Positions 7,030-14,948 of a stretch of 20,318 nt of DNA are shown here, in pieces. Source of the stretch: Pseudomonadota bacterium. Its GTDB lineage: Bacteria > Pseudomonadota > Gammaproteobacteria > Xanthomonadales > Xanthomonadaceae. How positions within the stretch are numbered: the first letter of the stretch is position 1; every line of letters starts with the position of its first letter. Below the pieces are notes generated by a model. It was not told the origin of the DNA. It made no database searches and saw nothing but the letters and a program-made list of their open reading frames with translations. The DNA lies in the NCBI GenBank assembly GCA_023393895.1, contig JAEXBT010000057.1, forward strand, positions 1-20,318, read 5' to 3'. Both the position numbers and the translations under genes were made by a program.

Positions 7030-7043
7030 GCCGGCCGTATCAT
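7015..7043 (+). promoter_or_regulatory. Sigma70-type promoter for tRNA-Ser(CGA)
   Basis: TTGTGG (7015-7020) and TATCAT (7038-7043) with a 17 bp spacer. The expected start near 7050 gives a short leader before the mature tRNA at 7077. Confidence 0.7.
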
Positions 7044-7076
7044 GTGCGACCGCTTGCTGCGGCCTGCGACCCATCC

Positions 7077-7167
7077 GGAGAGGTGGCAGAGTGGTTGAAT
7101 GTACCTGACTCGAAATCAGGCATACGTTAATAGCGTATCGGGGGTTCGAATCCCCCCCTCTCCGCCA
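7077..7167 (+). tRNA. tRNA-Ser(CGA)
   Basis: Class II tRNA with encoded CCA (7165-7167). The acceptor stem GGAGAGG (7077-7083) pairs perfectly with CCTCTCC (7157-7163), followed by discriminator G. The anticodon stem-loop is CTGA-CTCGAAA-TCAG with anticodon CGA at 7111-7113. The variable arm is ATACG...CGTAT and the T arm GGGGG-TTCGAAT-CCCCC. It reads UCG. Its acceptor and T-arm sequence is nearly identical to the tRNA-Ser(GGA) at 3735. Confidence 0.98.
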
Positions 7168-7176
7168 GACATGACG

Positions 7177-7206
7177 ACGCCCCCGCATTGGGGGCGTTGG
7201 CATTTT
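7177..7206 (+). terminator. Terminator of tRNA-Ser(CGA)
   Basis: An 8 bp perfect stem ACGCCCCC (7177-7184) / GGGGGCGT (7190-7197) with loop GCATT, followed by TGGCATTTT. The U-tract is imperfect but the stem is very stable and sits 10 nt after the tRNA. Confidence 0.8.
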
Positions 7207-7234
7207 CGGCCTCCTGCAGGATCGCGGCGTCAGC

Positions 7235-7264
7235 TTGACCGCGTGCGCCGGGCCTCGCGATGAT
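7235..7264 (+). promoter_or_regulatory. Candidate promoter for the PP2C phosphatase gene
   Basis: TTGACC (7235-7240, five of six matches to the -35 consensus), an 18 bp spacer and GATGAT (7259-7264, four of six). The start would fall near 7271, which argues for the coding start at 7293 rather than the ATGs at 7260 and 7263. Confidence 0.5.
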
Positions 7265-7292
7265 GACCGGACCGCGAACGCGAATCCCCCGC

Positions 7293-7997
7293 ATGATCGA
7301 ATTCGGCCACATCACCCACCCCGGATTGCGCCGCCATTTGAACGAGGACACCTACCACGGCGATGCCGGCCTGGGGCTCTGGCTGGTGGCCGACGGCATG
7401 GGCGGCCACGAGTATGGCGAAGTCGCTAGCGCGATCGCTCGCGAGACGGTGGTGCGCGAGGTCCGCGACGGCACGGCATTGACCCAGGCGATCCGCATTG
7501 CCGGCGAGGACATCCTGCGCAGCCCGCGCAACCGCCGCGACGCCCTGCCGATGGGCACCACGGTGGTGGCCGCACGCGTGCGCGACAAGCGCTTCGAAGT
7601 GGCCTGGGTCGGCGACAGCCGCGCCTACCTATGGCAGGACGGCCAGCTCGTCCAGCTCTCGCACGACCACAGCTACGTGCAGGAACTGATCGCACAGGGG
7701 ACGCTGGCGGCCGAGGAAGCGCGCCGCCACCCGCAGCGCAAGGTGGTTACCCAGGCGCTCGGCGTGACCGATCCAGCCACGCTGGATGTCGAGCAGCTCA
7801 CCGGCGCGTTCACTTCAGGCATGCAGCTGTTGCTGTGCAGCGACGGACTGACCGAGGAGGTGGACGATGCGGCGATCGCGGAGATCCTCGCACGGCCCGC
7901 GCTCACCGCGCAGGAGTGCGCCGATACGCTGGTGGCGGCGGCGCTGGATGCCGGCGGCAGCGACAACATCACGGTATTGCTGCTGCGCTGCCACTGA
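7293..7997 (+). CDS. PP2C (PPM)-type serine/threonine protein phosphatase
   Basis: 234 residues from ATG 7293 (MIEFGHITHPGLRRHLNED). ATGs at 7260/7263 are in frame but fall on the candidate promoter's -10. PP2C enzymes are metal-dependent phosphoprotein phosphatases of the cytoplasm. All family motifs are present: NED (17-19), VADGMGGHEYGEVAS (32-46, metal-binding Asp), MGTT (87-90), WVGDSRAYLW (105-114), the SDGLTEEV motif (183-190) and GGSDNITV (221-228). The size matches stand-alone bacterial phosphatases such as Stp/PrpC/PppA. No partner Ser/Thr kinase, FHA protein or type VI secretion gene is in the window, so its target cannot be inferred. It converges on dnaQ with 16 bp between stops and no terminator hairpin visible. 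Confidence 0.95.
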   Translation: MIEFGHITHPGLRRHLNEDTYHGDAGLGLWLVADGMGGHEYGEVASAIARETVVREVRDGTALTQAIRIAGEDILRSPRNRRDALPMGTTVVAARVRDKRFEVAWVGDSRAYLWQDGQLVQLSHDHSYVQELIAQGTLAAEEARRHPQRKVVTQALGVTDPATLDVEQLTGAFTSGMQLLLCSDGLTEEVDDAAIAEILARPALTAQECADTLVAAALDAGGSDNITVLLLRCH

Positions 7998-8013
7998 GAC
8001 TGCCGCGACCCGG

Positions 8014-8736
8014 CTAGCCGTCGAGCGTGCGCCAGAGCACGAGGGTATCGAGCTTCTTCTGGATCGCGTCCAGGCGCGCCTCGTGCGCGGCAAGTTCAGC
8101 CGCAGCCACCATCACCCGCGGGCGCGGGCCGGAGGATGTCGCATCGAGATACACCTGCGCGGCGGCCACCGCGGCACCTTCGCCGGTGGCCAGCAACGCA
8201 TCGAAGCCGATCTCGCCCTGCCCCGCGGTCATCGCCAGGTAGACGTCGGCCAGCAGCTGGGCGTCGAGCAGCGCGCCGTGCAGCTGGCGGTGTGCGTTGT
8301 CGACACCCAGCCGCCGGCACAGCGCATCCAGCGAGTTGCGCTGCCCCGGGTAGCGCATCCGCGCCATTTCGAGCGTGTCGGTGACGCTGGCGCGCTCGGC
8401 GATCCGCGCGGACACACCTGCCAGCAACGAGAGTTCGTAGTCGAGGAAGCCTACGTCGAAGCCCGCGTTGTGGATGATGAGCTCGGCGCCATCGATGAAC
8501 GCCAGGAACTCCTCGGCGACCGCCTCGAACTTCGGCTTGTCGGCAAGGAACTCGAGGGTCAGCCCGGTCACTTCCTGCGCACCCGGCTCGAACTCGCGCT
8601 CCGGGTTGAGGTAACGGTGGAAGTGGCGGCCGGTCGGGCGGCGCTCGATCATCTCCACGCAGCCGATCTCGACCACGCGGTTGCCCTTGCGCCATTCCAG
8701 GCCGGTGGTTTCGGTGTCCAGCACGATCTGCCGCAT
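8014..8736 (-). CDS. dnaQ: DNA polymerase III epsilon subunit, 3'-5' proofreading exonuclease
   Basis: 240 residues, near E. coli DnaQ (243). Epsilon removes misincorporated nucleotides as part of the alpha-epsilon-theta core. DEDDh motifs are complete: ExoI DTE (Asp7, Glu9), ExoII HNAGFDVGFLDYE (Asp94), and ExoIII HGALLDAQLLADVY (His153, Asp158). A flexible Gly/Ala-rich linker and a C-terminal helical segment (residues about 210-240) correspond to the part that binds alpha. The start ATG shares one base with the rnhA stop (TGATG), and a Shine-Dalgarno-like GGAAGCG lies inside rnhA, so translation is coupled. The longer open frame upstream is antisense-like and not DnaQ. Order yafS > rnhA > dnaQ. 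Confidence 0.97.
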   Translation of the reverse strand: MRQIVLDTETTGLEWRKGNRVVEIGCVEMIERRPTGRHFHRYLNPEREFEPGAQEVTGLTLEFLADKPKFEAVAEEFLAFIDGAELIIHNAGFDVGFLDYELSLLAGVSARIAERASVTDTLEMARMRYPGQRNSLDALCRRLGVDNAHRQLHGALLDAQLLADVYLAMTAGQGEIGFDALLATGEGAAVAAAQVYLDATSSGPRPRVMVAAAELAAHEARLDAIQKKLDTLVLWRTLDG

Positions 8737-9194
8737 CACTCGCTTCCCTGTTGCCTGATCGCCAGCGCGGCCTCGCGGGCCAGCGCGTCCACGCGCTCGT
8801 TGTCCGGATCGCCGTTGTGGCCCTTCACCCAGCGCCAGTCGATCCGGTGGCGCTGGCTGGCGGCGTGCAGGCGCTGCCAGAGATCCTGGTTCTTGACCGG
8901 CGCGCCGCCAGCCGTCTTCCAGCCACGCCGCAGCCAGTTCGGCAGCCATTCGGAGATGCCCTGCTGGACGTAGCGCGAATCGGTGTGCAGTGCGACCTCG
9001 CAGGACTCGGTCAGCGCCTCCAGCGCGGAGATCGCCGCCATCAGTTCCATGCGGTTGTTGGTGGTGTCGGCCTCGCCGCCTGAGAGCTCGCGTTCACGCG
9101 CGCCGTAACGCAGCAGTGCGCCCCAGCCACCGGGACCGGGATTGCCGAGGCAGGCGCCGTCGGTATGCGCCTCCACCGCCTTCATCGCGGTCAT
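8736..9194 (-). CDS. rnhA: Ribonuclease HI
   Basis: 152 residues, near E. coli RNase HI (155). It cleaves RNA in RNA-DNA hybrids (R-loops, primers). Active-site residues are all visible: Asp12 ([16 protein letters not shown]), Glu50 (NNRMELMA), Asp72 (LHTDSRYV), His126 (VKGHNGD) and Asp136 (NERVDALA). The basic handle ([20 protein letters not shown]) is present. The start at 9194 ([13 protein letters not shown]) overlaps the yafS stop by 4 nt (ATGA), which decides it over the internal ATG at 9185. In E. coli rnhA and dnaQ are divergent with overlapping promoters; here they are co-directional with a 1-nt overlap. Confidence 0.97.
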   Translation of the reverse strand: MTAMKAVEAHTDGACLGNPGPGGWGALLRYGARERELSGGEADTTNNRMELMAAISALEALTESCEVALHTDSRYVQQGISEWLPNWLRRGWKTAGGAPVKNQDLWQRLHAASQRHRIDWRWVKGHNGDPDNERVDALAREAALAIRQQGSE

Positions 9195-9835
9195 GCCGCC
9201 TCGCCCGCGGCCGGCCCGAGCGCGAACGCGCGACGCGGCGTCAGAGGCAGGTGGCGCTTCTCCGCGGCAAGCAGGTAGCCGGCTCGGGCTCCCGCTCCGA
9301 GCTGCAGGCCGGTATCGATGCGCAGGCTCCAGCGCGGCCCGATCCCCTGCGCGACCGGCTCCGGCACCAGCCCGGGGCGACGCAGACGGCGACGCCAGGT
9401 GACCGGCTCGCGGCCGGAGACACCCTCGCCCAGCCAGCGCCCGCGATACGGCGACAACGGATTGAGCGCGAAGACGGTCAGTCGCCCGCCCGGCACCAGC
9501 ACCCGGGCACACTCGGCGAGCCACGCATCGACCGCCTTGTCATCGACGTGCTGCAACACCACCGCGCCCACCGATTCGCGTGCCAAAGGCAGCTCCGGCC
9601 CGCAGGCCACGTCGCCGCGCCAGCCCGCATCGCCGGGGCGCAGCCAGAGGCCGTGCGGCAGATCGATCGCAGCCGGCCGCGGCGCGGTGCTGAAGACCAG
9701 CCACGGAAGACCGGGACGGGCCGCCAGCGCCGCATGCAGGGCTGGCAATTCGCTGTGCAGCAGTGTCTGGCCCGCCGCGGAGGCGAACCAGCGCAGGGCG
9801 GCGTCGGGTTGACGGGCGACGGTGAGGGCGGGCAT
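9191..9835 (-). CDS. yafS: YafS-like methyltransferase-domain protein
   Basis: 214 residues from ATG 9835 ([17 protein letters not shown]). The C-terminal half of a class I methyltransferase fold is clear: [20 protein letters not shown] (92-111), then [21 protein letters not shown]. The Asn-Pro pair followed by an LPLT tail resembles E. coli YafS as I remember it. The usual SAM-binding Gly-rich motif I is not recognisable; the corresponding stretch reads [15 protein letters not shown]. Either the protein binds SAM in an altered way or it has lost catalysis. Position between gloB and rnhA matches E. coli. It is translationally coupled to rnhA (ATGA) and diverges from gloB. Function unknown in any organism I know. 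Confidence 0.85.
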   Translation of the reverse strand: MPALTVARQPDAALRWFASAAGQTLLHSELPALHAALAARPGLPWLVFSTAPRPAAIDLPHGLWLRPGDAGWRGDVACGPELPLARESVGAVVLQHVDDKAVDAWLAECARVLVPGGRLTVFALNPLSPYRGRWLGEGVSGREPVTWRRRLRRPGLVPEPVAQGIGPRWSLRIDTGLQLGAGARAGYLLAAEKRHLPLTPRRAFALGPAAGEAA

Positions 9836-9843
9836 CGTCGCCC

Positions 9844-9849
9844 ATTCTA
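9844..9849 (-). promoter_or_regulatory. Candidate -10 element for the yafS-rnhA-dnaQ group
   Basis: On the minus strand TAGAAT (9849 to 9844), the same hexamer as in the tRNA-Ser(GGA) promoter, lies 8 nt before the yafS ATG. A transcript would have a leader of only two or three bases. No good -35 is seen at 16-18 bp, so this is tentative. Confidence 0.35.
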
Positions 9850-9850
9850 C

Positions 9851-10642
9851 GTGGCCGACCCGTCTCATCGCCCCTTGATATCGTTGCCTGAACCGCTGAC
9901 TGCCTTCGACGACAACTACCTGTGGTGGTTGCCGAGTACGCTCGGGCCGCTGCTGGTCGATCCGGGCGATGCGACACCGATCCTGCGGCGCTTCGGCGAT
10001 GCGTCCGCGCTCTCCGGCATCCTGCTCACCCACCATCACGACGACCACATCGGCGGCGTCGAGGCGCTGCTCGCGCGTTGGCCGTGCACGCCGGTGTTCG
10101 CGCCCCATGAGCCACGCATCCCGCAGGCGACCGTCCGCGTGGCCGGCGGCGACCGGGTCGAGATCGAGGCGTGGCGGTTCGAGGTCCTCGATGTCCCTGG
10201 CCACACCCGCAGCCATGTCGCCTACCACGGCCACGGCCTGCTGTTCTGCGGCGATGCGCTCTTCAGCCTGGGCTGCGGGCGGATGTTCGAGGGCGATGCC
10301 GCGACGATGCGTGCCTCGCTGGACCGGCTCGCCGTACTGCCCGACGACACTCGCGTCTGCTGCGCCCACGAATACACCCTGTCGAATGCCGCTTTCGCGC
10401 GGCGGGTGATGCCGGGCAACGCCGCACTCGCCAACCGCACCGACGAAGCCCGCGCGCAGCGCGCCGCCGGCAAGCCCACCCTGCCTTCGCGCCTGTCGGA
10501 TGAACGCGCCTGCAACCCGTTCCTGCGGTTGGACGATCCGGAGGTCCAGGCTGCACTCGCGACCCGTTTCGGGCACCCGCCGCACGATCACGACCAAGCC
10601 TTCGCCGCGCTGCGGGGGTGGAAGGATGGATTCCGCGCATGA
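9851..10642 (+). CDS. gloB: Hydroxyacylglutathione hydrolase (glyoxalase II)
   Basis: Up to 263 residues from GTG 9851; TTG at 9875 (255 residues) or 9884 are alternatives, and no ATG is available near the conserved N-terminus. Glyoxalase II hydrolyses S-lactoylglutathione to lactate and glutathione in methylglyoxal detoxification. The conserved FDDNYLW start region is present. Metal ligands are THHHDDHIGG, VPGHTRSH, and FCGDALFSLGCGRMFEG (bridging Asp). AHEYTLSN and the C-terminal CNPFLR segment, which corresponds to the glutathione-binding part in this family, complete it. It diverges from yafS, and its stop overlaps the mltD start by 4 nt (ATGA). Product is certain, start is not. Confidence 0.95.
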   Translation: MADPSHRPLISLPEPLTAFDDNYLWWLPSTLGPLLVDPGDATPILRRFGDASALSGILLTHHHDDHIGGVEALLARWPCTPVFAPHEPRIPQATVRVAGGDRVEIEAWRFEVLDVPGHTRSHVAYHGHGLLFCGDALFSLGCGRMFEGDAATMRASLDRLAVLPDDTRVCCAHEYTLSNAAFARRVMPGNAALANRTDEARAQRAAGKPTLPSRLSDERACNPFLRLDDPEVQAALATRFGHPPHDHDQAFAALRGWKDGFRA

Positions 10643-11808
10643 AGAACACCTTCCTCCAACTCGCCTGTTGCACGCTGCTGGCGCTCGCGCTGACGGGACC
10701 CAATGCATTCGCTGCCGAAATGGCGGCGGATGGCTTGTCCGGCCGCAATCCGAGCGTGGCCACCCGCAGCGGCCTCGAGATCCACCGGCGCTTCCGCGAA
10801 CATCTGGCCGAACCCGATTGCAGCAACGCCAACCCGCGCTGGCGCGCGCATTTCGCGCACGCCCCCAGACGCATGGCTGCCCGCGATGACGAGTTGCTGG
10901 CCCTGTTCGGTTACGTCGTGGATGAACTGGTCAAGGCCGGCCTGCCGACCGAGTACGCGCTGATCCCCTTCATCGAGAGCGGCTACAAGCCCTCGGCCAA
11001 GAGCAAGGCCGGGCCGGCAGGGCTCTGGCAGTTCATCGCACTGACCGCGCGCAACCAGGGCATCCCGATCCGCGCCGGCTACGACGGCCGCTTCTCGGTG
11101 GTGGAATCGACCAAGGCCGCGGTGCGCTACCTCAAGATCCTGCACAGCATGTTCGGCGGCAACTGGCGGGTGGCGATCATGGGCTACAACGCCGGCGAAT
11201 ACCGGCTGATCGGCGCGATCAAGCGCAGCGGCATGAGCCAGCGCAAGGCCGATGCCAGCCGCATCCAGGGGGTGCCCGCACTGACCCGCGCCTATATCGA
11301 GAAGTTGCACGCGATCTCCTGCCTGATCGAGAACGCCGATGACCGCCAGTCCTGGCTCGATGCGATCGACCGGCCGGTACCGCTTCTGGCCGCCGAAGTG
11401 GTGGAGGAAGGCGCCGGCAGCCTGGATGCGTGGGCACGCACGCGCCAGCTTGACAGTGCCCTGCTCCGGCGCCTCAACCCCGCGCTCGCCAGCGGCCCGC
11501 TGCGCAGTGGTCGCCAGGCGCCGATGCTGCTGGCGCCTGCCCGTGCGGAAACCGAGCCCGCGGCAAGTGCGGCGGCCACGGCATCTACCGTCATCGCCGA
11601 AGGCAGCGCCGCTGCCGCGCTCTCCGGCAGCGCGACCGGCGACTCCAGCCGGGCGGCGGTCCATGTGGTCGTCGCGGGTGATTCCTGGTGGCGCATTTCG
11701 CGTCAGTACGGGATCAGCACGGCGGAGCTGCTGCGCGTGAACGGCCTCAAGCCGGGTGCGCCGCTACGCCCGGGTATGGTGCTGAAACTCGACGGCGGTC
11801 GCCCCTGA
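10639..11808 (+). CDS. mltD: Membrane-bound lytic murein transglycosylase D type, one LysM
   Basis: 389 residues from the ATG that overlaps the gloB stop (ATGA). A Sec signal peptide is visible ([20 protein letters not shown], with cleavage likely after AFA near residue 25). Unlike E. coli MltD the Cys pair lies at the start of the hydrophobic core, not at a lipobox before maturation, so lipidation is doubtful. The SLT domain spans about residues 98-230: catalytic Glu113 in [16 protein letters not shown] (124-132), and [18 protein letters not shown]. After an Ala/Ser-rich linker (about 305-340) comes a single LysM ([20 protein letters not shown], then [21 protein letters not shown]). The enzyme cuts glycan strands, leaving 1,6-anhydroMurNAc ends. 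E. coli MltD is longer, with two LysM repeats. Confidence 0.92.
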   Translation: MKNTFLQLACCTLLALALTGPNAFAAEMAADGLSGRNPSVATRSGLEIHRRFREHLAEPDCSNANPRWRAHFAHAPRRMAARDDELLALFGYVVDELVKAGLPTEYALIPFIESGYKPSAKSKAGPAGLWQFIALTARNQGIPIRAGYDGRFSVVESTKAAVRYLKILHSMFGGNWRVAIMGYNAGEYRLIGAIKRSGMSQRKADASRIQGVPALTRAYIEKLHAISCLIENADDRQSWLDAIDRPVPLLAAEVVEEGAGSLDAWARTRQLDSALLRRLNPALASGPLRSGRQAPMLLAPARAETEPAASAAATASTVIAEGSAAAALSGSATGDSSRAAVHVVVAGDSWWRISRQYGISTAELLRVNGLKPGAPLRPGMVLKLDGGRP

Positions 11809-11852
11809 CGGGCACACTGTGCGCCTCATTCCCTGACACGACGGAAGGCAGC

Positions 11853-12641
11853 ATGGGTTTCCTGCAAGGCAAGCGCGCACTCATCACCGGCATCGCCAGC
11901 GAACGCTCGATCGCCAGCGGCATCGCCGAGGCGATGCACCGCGAAGGCGCGGAACTCGCCTTCACCTACCAGACCGACAAGCTCAAGCCGCGCGTCGAGG
12001 CCGCCGCCAAGGAGTTCGGCAGCGACATCGTCATCCCGCTCGACGTGTCCTCCGACGCGCAGATCAGCGAGTGCTTCACCGAGCTCGGCAAGCACTGGGA
12101 CGGCTTCGACGTCCTCGTCCACGCCATCGCCTATGCGCCGCGCGAAGCGATCGCGGGCCAGTTCCTCGACGGACTGACCCGGGAGAACTTCGCCATCGCG
12201 CACGACATCTCCGCCTACTCTCTGGCGGCGCTGGCCGGTGCGGCGCGCCCGATGATGGCCGGTCGCCAAGGCGCCATCCTCACCCTGTCCTACCTCGGCG
12301 CCGAGCGCGCGCTGCAGGGCTACAACGTGATGGGCGTGGCCAAGGCCAGCCTGGAGGCGACCGTGCGCTATCTCGCCTACAACCTGGGCCCGGAAGGTAC
12401 CCGCGTCAACGCGGTCTCGGCCGGCCCGATCAAGACGCTGGCCGCGGCCGGCATCGGCGGCTTCCGCAAGATCCTGGGCCATGTCGAGGAGAACGCGCCG
12501 CTGCGCCGCACGGTGACGATCGAGGAAGTCGGCAACGTCGCTGCCTTCCTGTGCTCGGATCTGGCCAGCGCGGTCACAGGCGAGGTTACCTATGTCGACT
12601 CCGGCTACAACATTCTCGGGATGACCGGCCTCAACGACTGA
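11853..12641 (+). CDS. fabI: Enoyl-[acyl-carrier-protein] reductase (NADH), FabI type
   Basis: 262 residues, the same length as E. coli FabI. It reduces trans-2-enoyl-ACP in the last step of each fatty-acid elongation cycle and is the target of triclosan. The divergent SDR cofactor motif [20 protein letters not shown] (10-29) is typical. The active-site residues Tyr147, Tyr157 and Lys164 fit the YX6K pattern (YNVMGVAK). The C-terminal [19 protein letters not shown] is diagnostic. A good Shine-Dalgarno (GGAAGG) precedes the ATG. It follows mltD by 44 bp and ends before a strong terminator, so it may be read from gloB-mltD or from a promoter inside mltD that I cannot define. Confidence 0.98.
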   Translation: MGFLQGKRALITGIASERSIASGIAEAMHREGAELAFTYQTDKLKPRVEAAAKEFGSDIVIPLDVSSDAQISECFTELGKHWDGFDVLVHAIAYAPREAIAGQFLDGLTRENFAIAHDISAYSLAALAGAARPMMAGRQGAILTLSYLGAERALQGYNVMGVAKASLEATVRYLAYNLGPEGTRVNAVSAGPIKTLAAAGIGGFRKILGHVEENAPLRRTVTIEEVGNVAAFLCSDLASAVTGEVTYVDSGYNILGMTGLND

Positions 12642-12666
12642 ATGGCCTCATGGTCTGATGCGAAGA

Positions 12667-12690
12667 AGCCCGGCTGAAGCCGGGCTTTTT
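12667..12690 (+). terminator. Rho-independent terminator of fabI (probably bidirectional with ppiD)
   Basis: A perfect 8 bp stem AGCCCGGC (12667-12674) / GCCGGGCT (12679-12686), extended by a further A-T pair, with loop TGAA, then TTTT. It lies 25 nt after fabI. On the other strand the hairpin also follows ppiD, but the U-tract there is broken (CTTCTTC). Confidence 0.93.
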
Positions 12691-12713
12691 CATGGGGCGC
12701 AGTCCAGCAAGGA

Positions 12714-14684
12714 TCAGAGCTGGGCGTCGTCGGCGATGCGGATGCGCCGCTGCTTGCGCAGCTCGGCGAGATAGGCCTTCGCGGTCTGCTCGGCGCCCGC
12801 GACCGCGATCTGCTCGCGCATCTGCGCGCGCTGCGCCTCGGGCACCTCGGCGGGATTGGCGGGGGTCGCGGCATCGATGCGGAACACCAGCCAGCTGCCG
12901 TCGGGCAGCACCACCGATCCGGCAGACGGCTTACCCGGCTGCGGTCGCGGCGCCGCAAAGATCGCGCGGGTCGCTTCCGGCGTGGGTGCGGGCATCGTCC
13001 GCATCACGTCCTTGAAGGGCTCGACCTGCAGGCTGCGCGCCTGCGCCAGCGCGGCCAGATCCTCGCCCTTGCCCGCGGACGCGGCCAGTGCCTTGGCCGC
13101 ATCGGCCGCGGCGCGGGTCGCGCGCGCGCTGCGGACATCGCTGGCCACGCGTTCGCGCACCTCGGCCAAGGGCTGCGTCTTCTCGGGGGTATGGCCTGCC
13201 ACGCGCAGCACCACGCTGTGGTCGGTGCCGATGTCGATCGGGTCGCTCGCCGAGCCGTCCTGGATGCGCGCTTCGGAGAATGCATCGGCCTGCACCGCAG
13301 GCATCGCGGCAATGCCTTCGCCTGCGCCCTTAGGCACCGGGCCGGTCTTCTGCACGGCCAGCCCCAGCTTGGCGGCGACCTCGGCAAAGCCGGCGGGATT
13401 CTTCATCAGCTCGTCGACCAGCGACGAGAGCAGGTCGTTGTAGGCACGTTCGCGGCCGCTTGCCACGGCCTCGGCCTCCAGCTGCGCGCGCACTTCCTCG
13501 AAGGGCTTCTGAGTGCCGGCCTTGACCTCGCGCAGCTGGATCACGTGCCAGCCGGAATCGGTCAGCACCGGATCGCTGACCGCACCCGGCTGCAGAGCGA
13601 ACACCGCATCCTCGAACGGCTTGGGCATGCCGCTGTCCGGCCCGATCCAGCCCAGATCGCCGCCACTGTTGCGGGAGCCGGCATCGTCCGAGTTCGCCTT
13701 CGCCAGTGCGGAGAAATCGGCCCCGCCGCGCGCCTGGGCGGCCAGCGCCGCCGCCTTGTCCTGCGCGGCCTTGCGCGCCGCTTCGTCGCTACCCGCCACC
13801 TGCACCAGGATGTGCGCGATGCGTCGCTGCTCGGGATCTCCGAACTTGCCGATCTCCGCGGCGTAGCGCGCGCGCAGGTCGGCCTCGTTGACCGGCGCTG
13901 GCGCCAGCCTGCTGCCGTCGACCTCGATGTACTCCAGCGTGACCGTTTCCGGCGCGCGGTAACGGGCTTCATTGGCCTTGTAGTGCGCGGCGATCTCCGC
14001 ATCGGTGACCGCGGCCTCGTCGGGCACCAGCGGCACGTGCACCGCGCTGACGTCGCGGCGTTCGAACCACAGCGCCAGCATCCGGTCGGATTCCGCGCGG
14101 GTGGTGAATGCCGACAACGCCACCTTGCCGACCAGCGCGTTGCGGAGCAGGTCGTTCTGGACGCGCTGCTGGAAGGACAGCGGCGTCTGCGGCGGATTGA
14201 GGCTGGCGAGCAGCGACACGTACTTCTGTTCGTTGAAGCGCCCATCGACCTGGAAGTCGGTGATGCTCTGGATCTCGCGACGTACCGCCGACGCCGGCAC
14301 GTGGATCCCCGCTTCGCTCGCGGCCAGACGCATCAGGCGTTCATCGATCATCGCATCGAGCACCTTGCGCTTGTTCTCCGCCGATTCGAAGGTCTTGCTG
14401 TCGAATGCCTCGCCCATCTGCTCGCGCTGCTGCTGGCGGACCTGGTCGAAGTACTGGCGGAACTCCTGGGTGCTGATCTCCTCCTTCTCCCAGGCCATGG
14501 ACACCGGCCAGAACGAGGGCGCCGACTTCCACCACGAAGGCGGCGTCTGGATCTGCGCAGCGTAGTTCTGTGCACCACCGCCCATGTAGTCGTTGATGCC
14601 GAACAGTGCGAAGGGCACGATCAGGATGCCGAGGATGACGGTGGCCAGCCAGCCGCTGGACTTGTCGCGTAGCGCTTGAAGCAT
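12714..14684 (-). CDS. ppiD: Periplasmic folding chaperone / peptidyl-prolyl isomerase PpiD
   Basis: 656 residues. One N-terminal anchor helix (about 12-30, GWLATVILGILIVPFALFGI) leaves the rest in the periplasm, where PpiD meets newly translocated outer-membrane and periplasmic proteins near the Sec translocon. A SurA_N-like helical domain (about 60-245) precedes a parvulin (PPIC) domain at about 287-387: RIAHILVQV, SDDAGSRNSGGDLGWIG, and SDPVLTDSGWHVIQLREV. A second degenerate parvulin-like region and a helical C-terminus follow. A short CCGGAA purine stretch serves as Shine-Dalgarno. It lies downstream of hup, as in E. coli, but two tRNA genes and their terminator lie between, so ppiD needs its own promoter; I find only a weak TAAACT -10 candidate near 14721-14726. 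Confidence 0.95.
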   Translation of the reverse strand: MLQALRDKSSGWLATVILGILIVPFALFGINDYMGGGAQNYAAQIQTPPSWWKSAPSFWPVSMAWEKEEISTQEFRQYFDQVRQQQREQMGEAFDSKTFESAENKRKVLDAMIDERLMRLAASEAGIHVPASAVRREIQSITDFQVDGRFNEQKYVSLLASLNPPQTPLSFQQRVQNDLLRNALVGKVALSAFTTRAESDRMLALWFERRDVSAVHVPLVPDEAAVTDAEIAAHYKANEARYRAPETVTLEYIEVDGSRLAPAPVNEADLRARYAAEIGKFGDPEQRRIAHILVQVAGSDEAARKAAQDKAAALAAQARGGADFSALAKANSDDAGSRNSGGDLGWIGPDSGMPKPFEDAVFALQPGAVSDPVLTDSGWHVIQLREVKAGTQKPFEEVRAQLEAEAVASGRERAYNDLLSSLVDELMKNPAGFAEVAAKLGLAVQKTGPVPKGAGEGIAAMPAVQADAFSEARIQDGSASDPIDIGTDHSVVLRVAGHTPEKTQPLAEVRERVASDVRSARATRAAADAAKALAASAGKGEDLAALAQARSLQVEPFKDVMRTMPAPTPEATRAIFAAPRPQPGKPSAGSVVLPDGSWLVFRIDAATPANPAEVPEAQRAQMREQIAVAGAEQTAKAYLAELRKQRRIRIADDAQL

Positions 14685-14766
14685 GGTGTTCCGGCCCTTG
14701 GCCCTATCTGTCAGCCCGTCAGTTTAGCGTGCATTGCAGCCGATGGCCCGACGCCGCGCGCAAACG

Positions 14767-14791
14767 AAAAACCCCGCCTTCCGGCAGGGTT
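14767..14791 (-). terminator. Terminator of the tRNA-Val/tRNA-Asp unit
   Basis: On the minus strand AACCCTGCC / GGCGGGGTT with loop GGAA and a single mismatch, then TTTTT. It lies 15 nt after the tRNA-Asp CCA. Confidence 0.85.
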
Positions 14792-14806
14792 CTGCGCTTG
14801 AATCGA

Positions 14807-14883
14807 TGGCGGAGCGGACGGGACTCGAACCCGCGACCTCCGGCGTGACAGGCCAGCATTCTAACCAGCTGAACTACCGCTCC
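14807..14883 (-). tRNA. tRNA-Asp(GTC)
   Basis: 77 nt with encoded CCA (14809 to 14807). The acceptor stem GGAGCGG pairs with CCGCTCC, discriminator G. Anticodon GTC at 14849 to 14847. The D arm (AGTTCAGCTGGTTAGAATGC) and T arm (CGGGTTCGAGTCCCG) are normal. Confidence 0.98.
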
Positions 14884-14948
14884 GCGAAGCCGGCAAGTCT
14901 AGAGACGTTGCCGGCGATTTGCAACACCGAATGCGCTGCCGTGCCTGA

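Noticed and set aside
8990..9850. Long N-terminal extension of gloB
   Set aside because: Antisense to rnhA and yafS; GloB family proteins begin a few residues before FDDNY.
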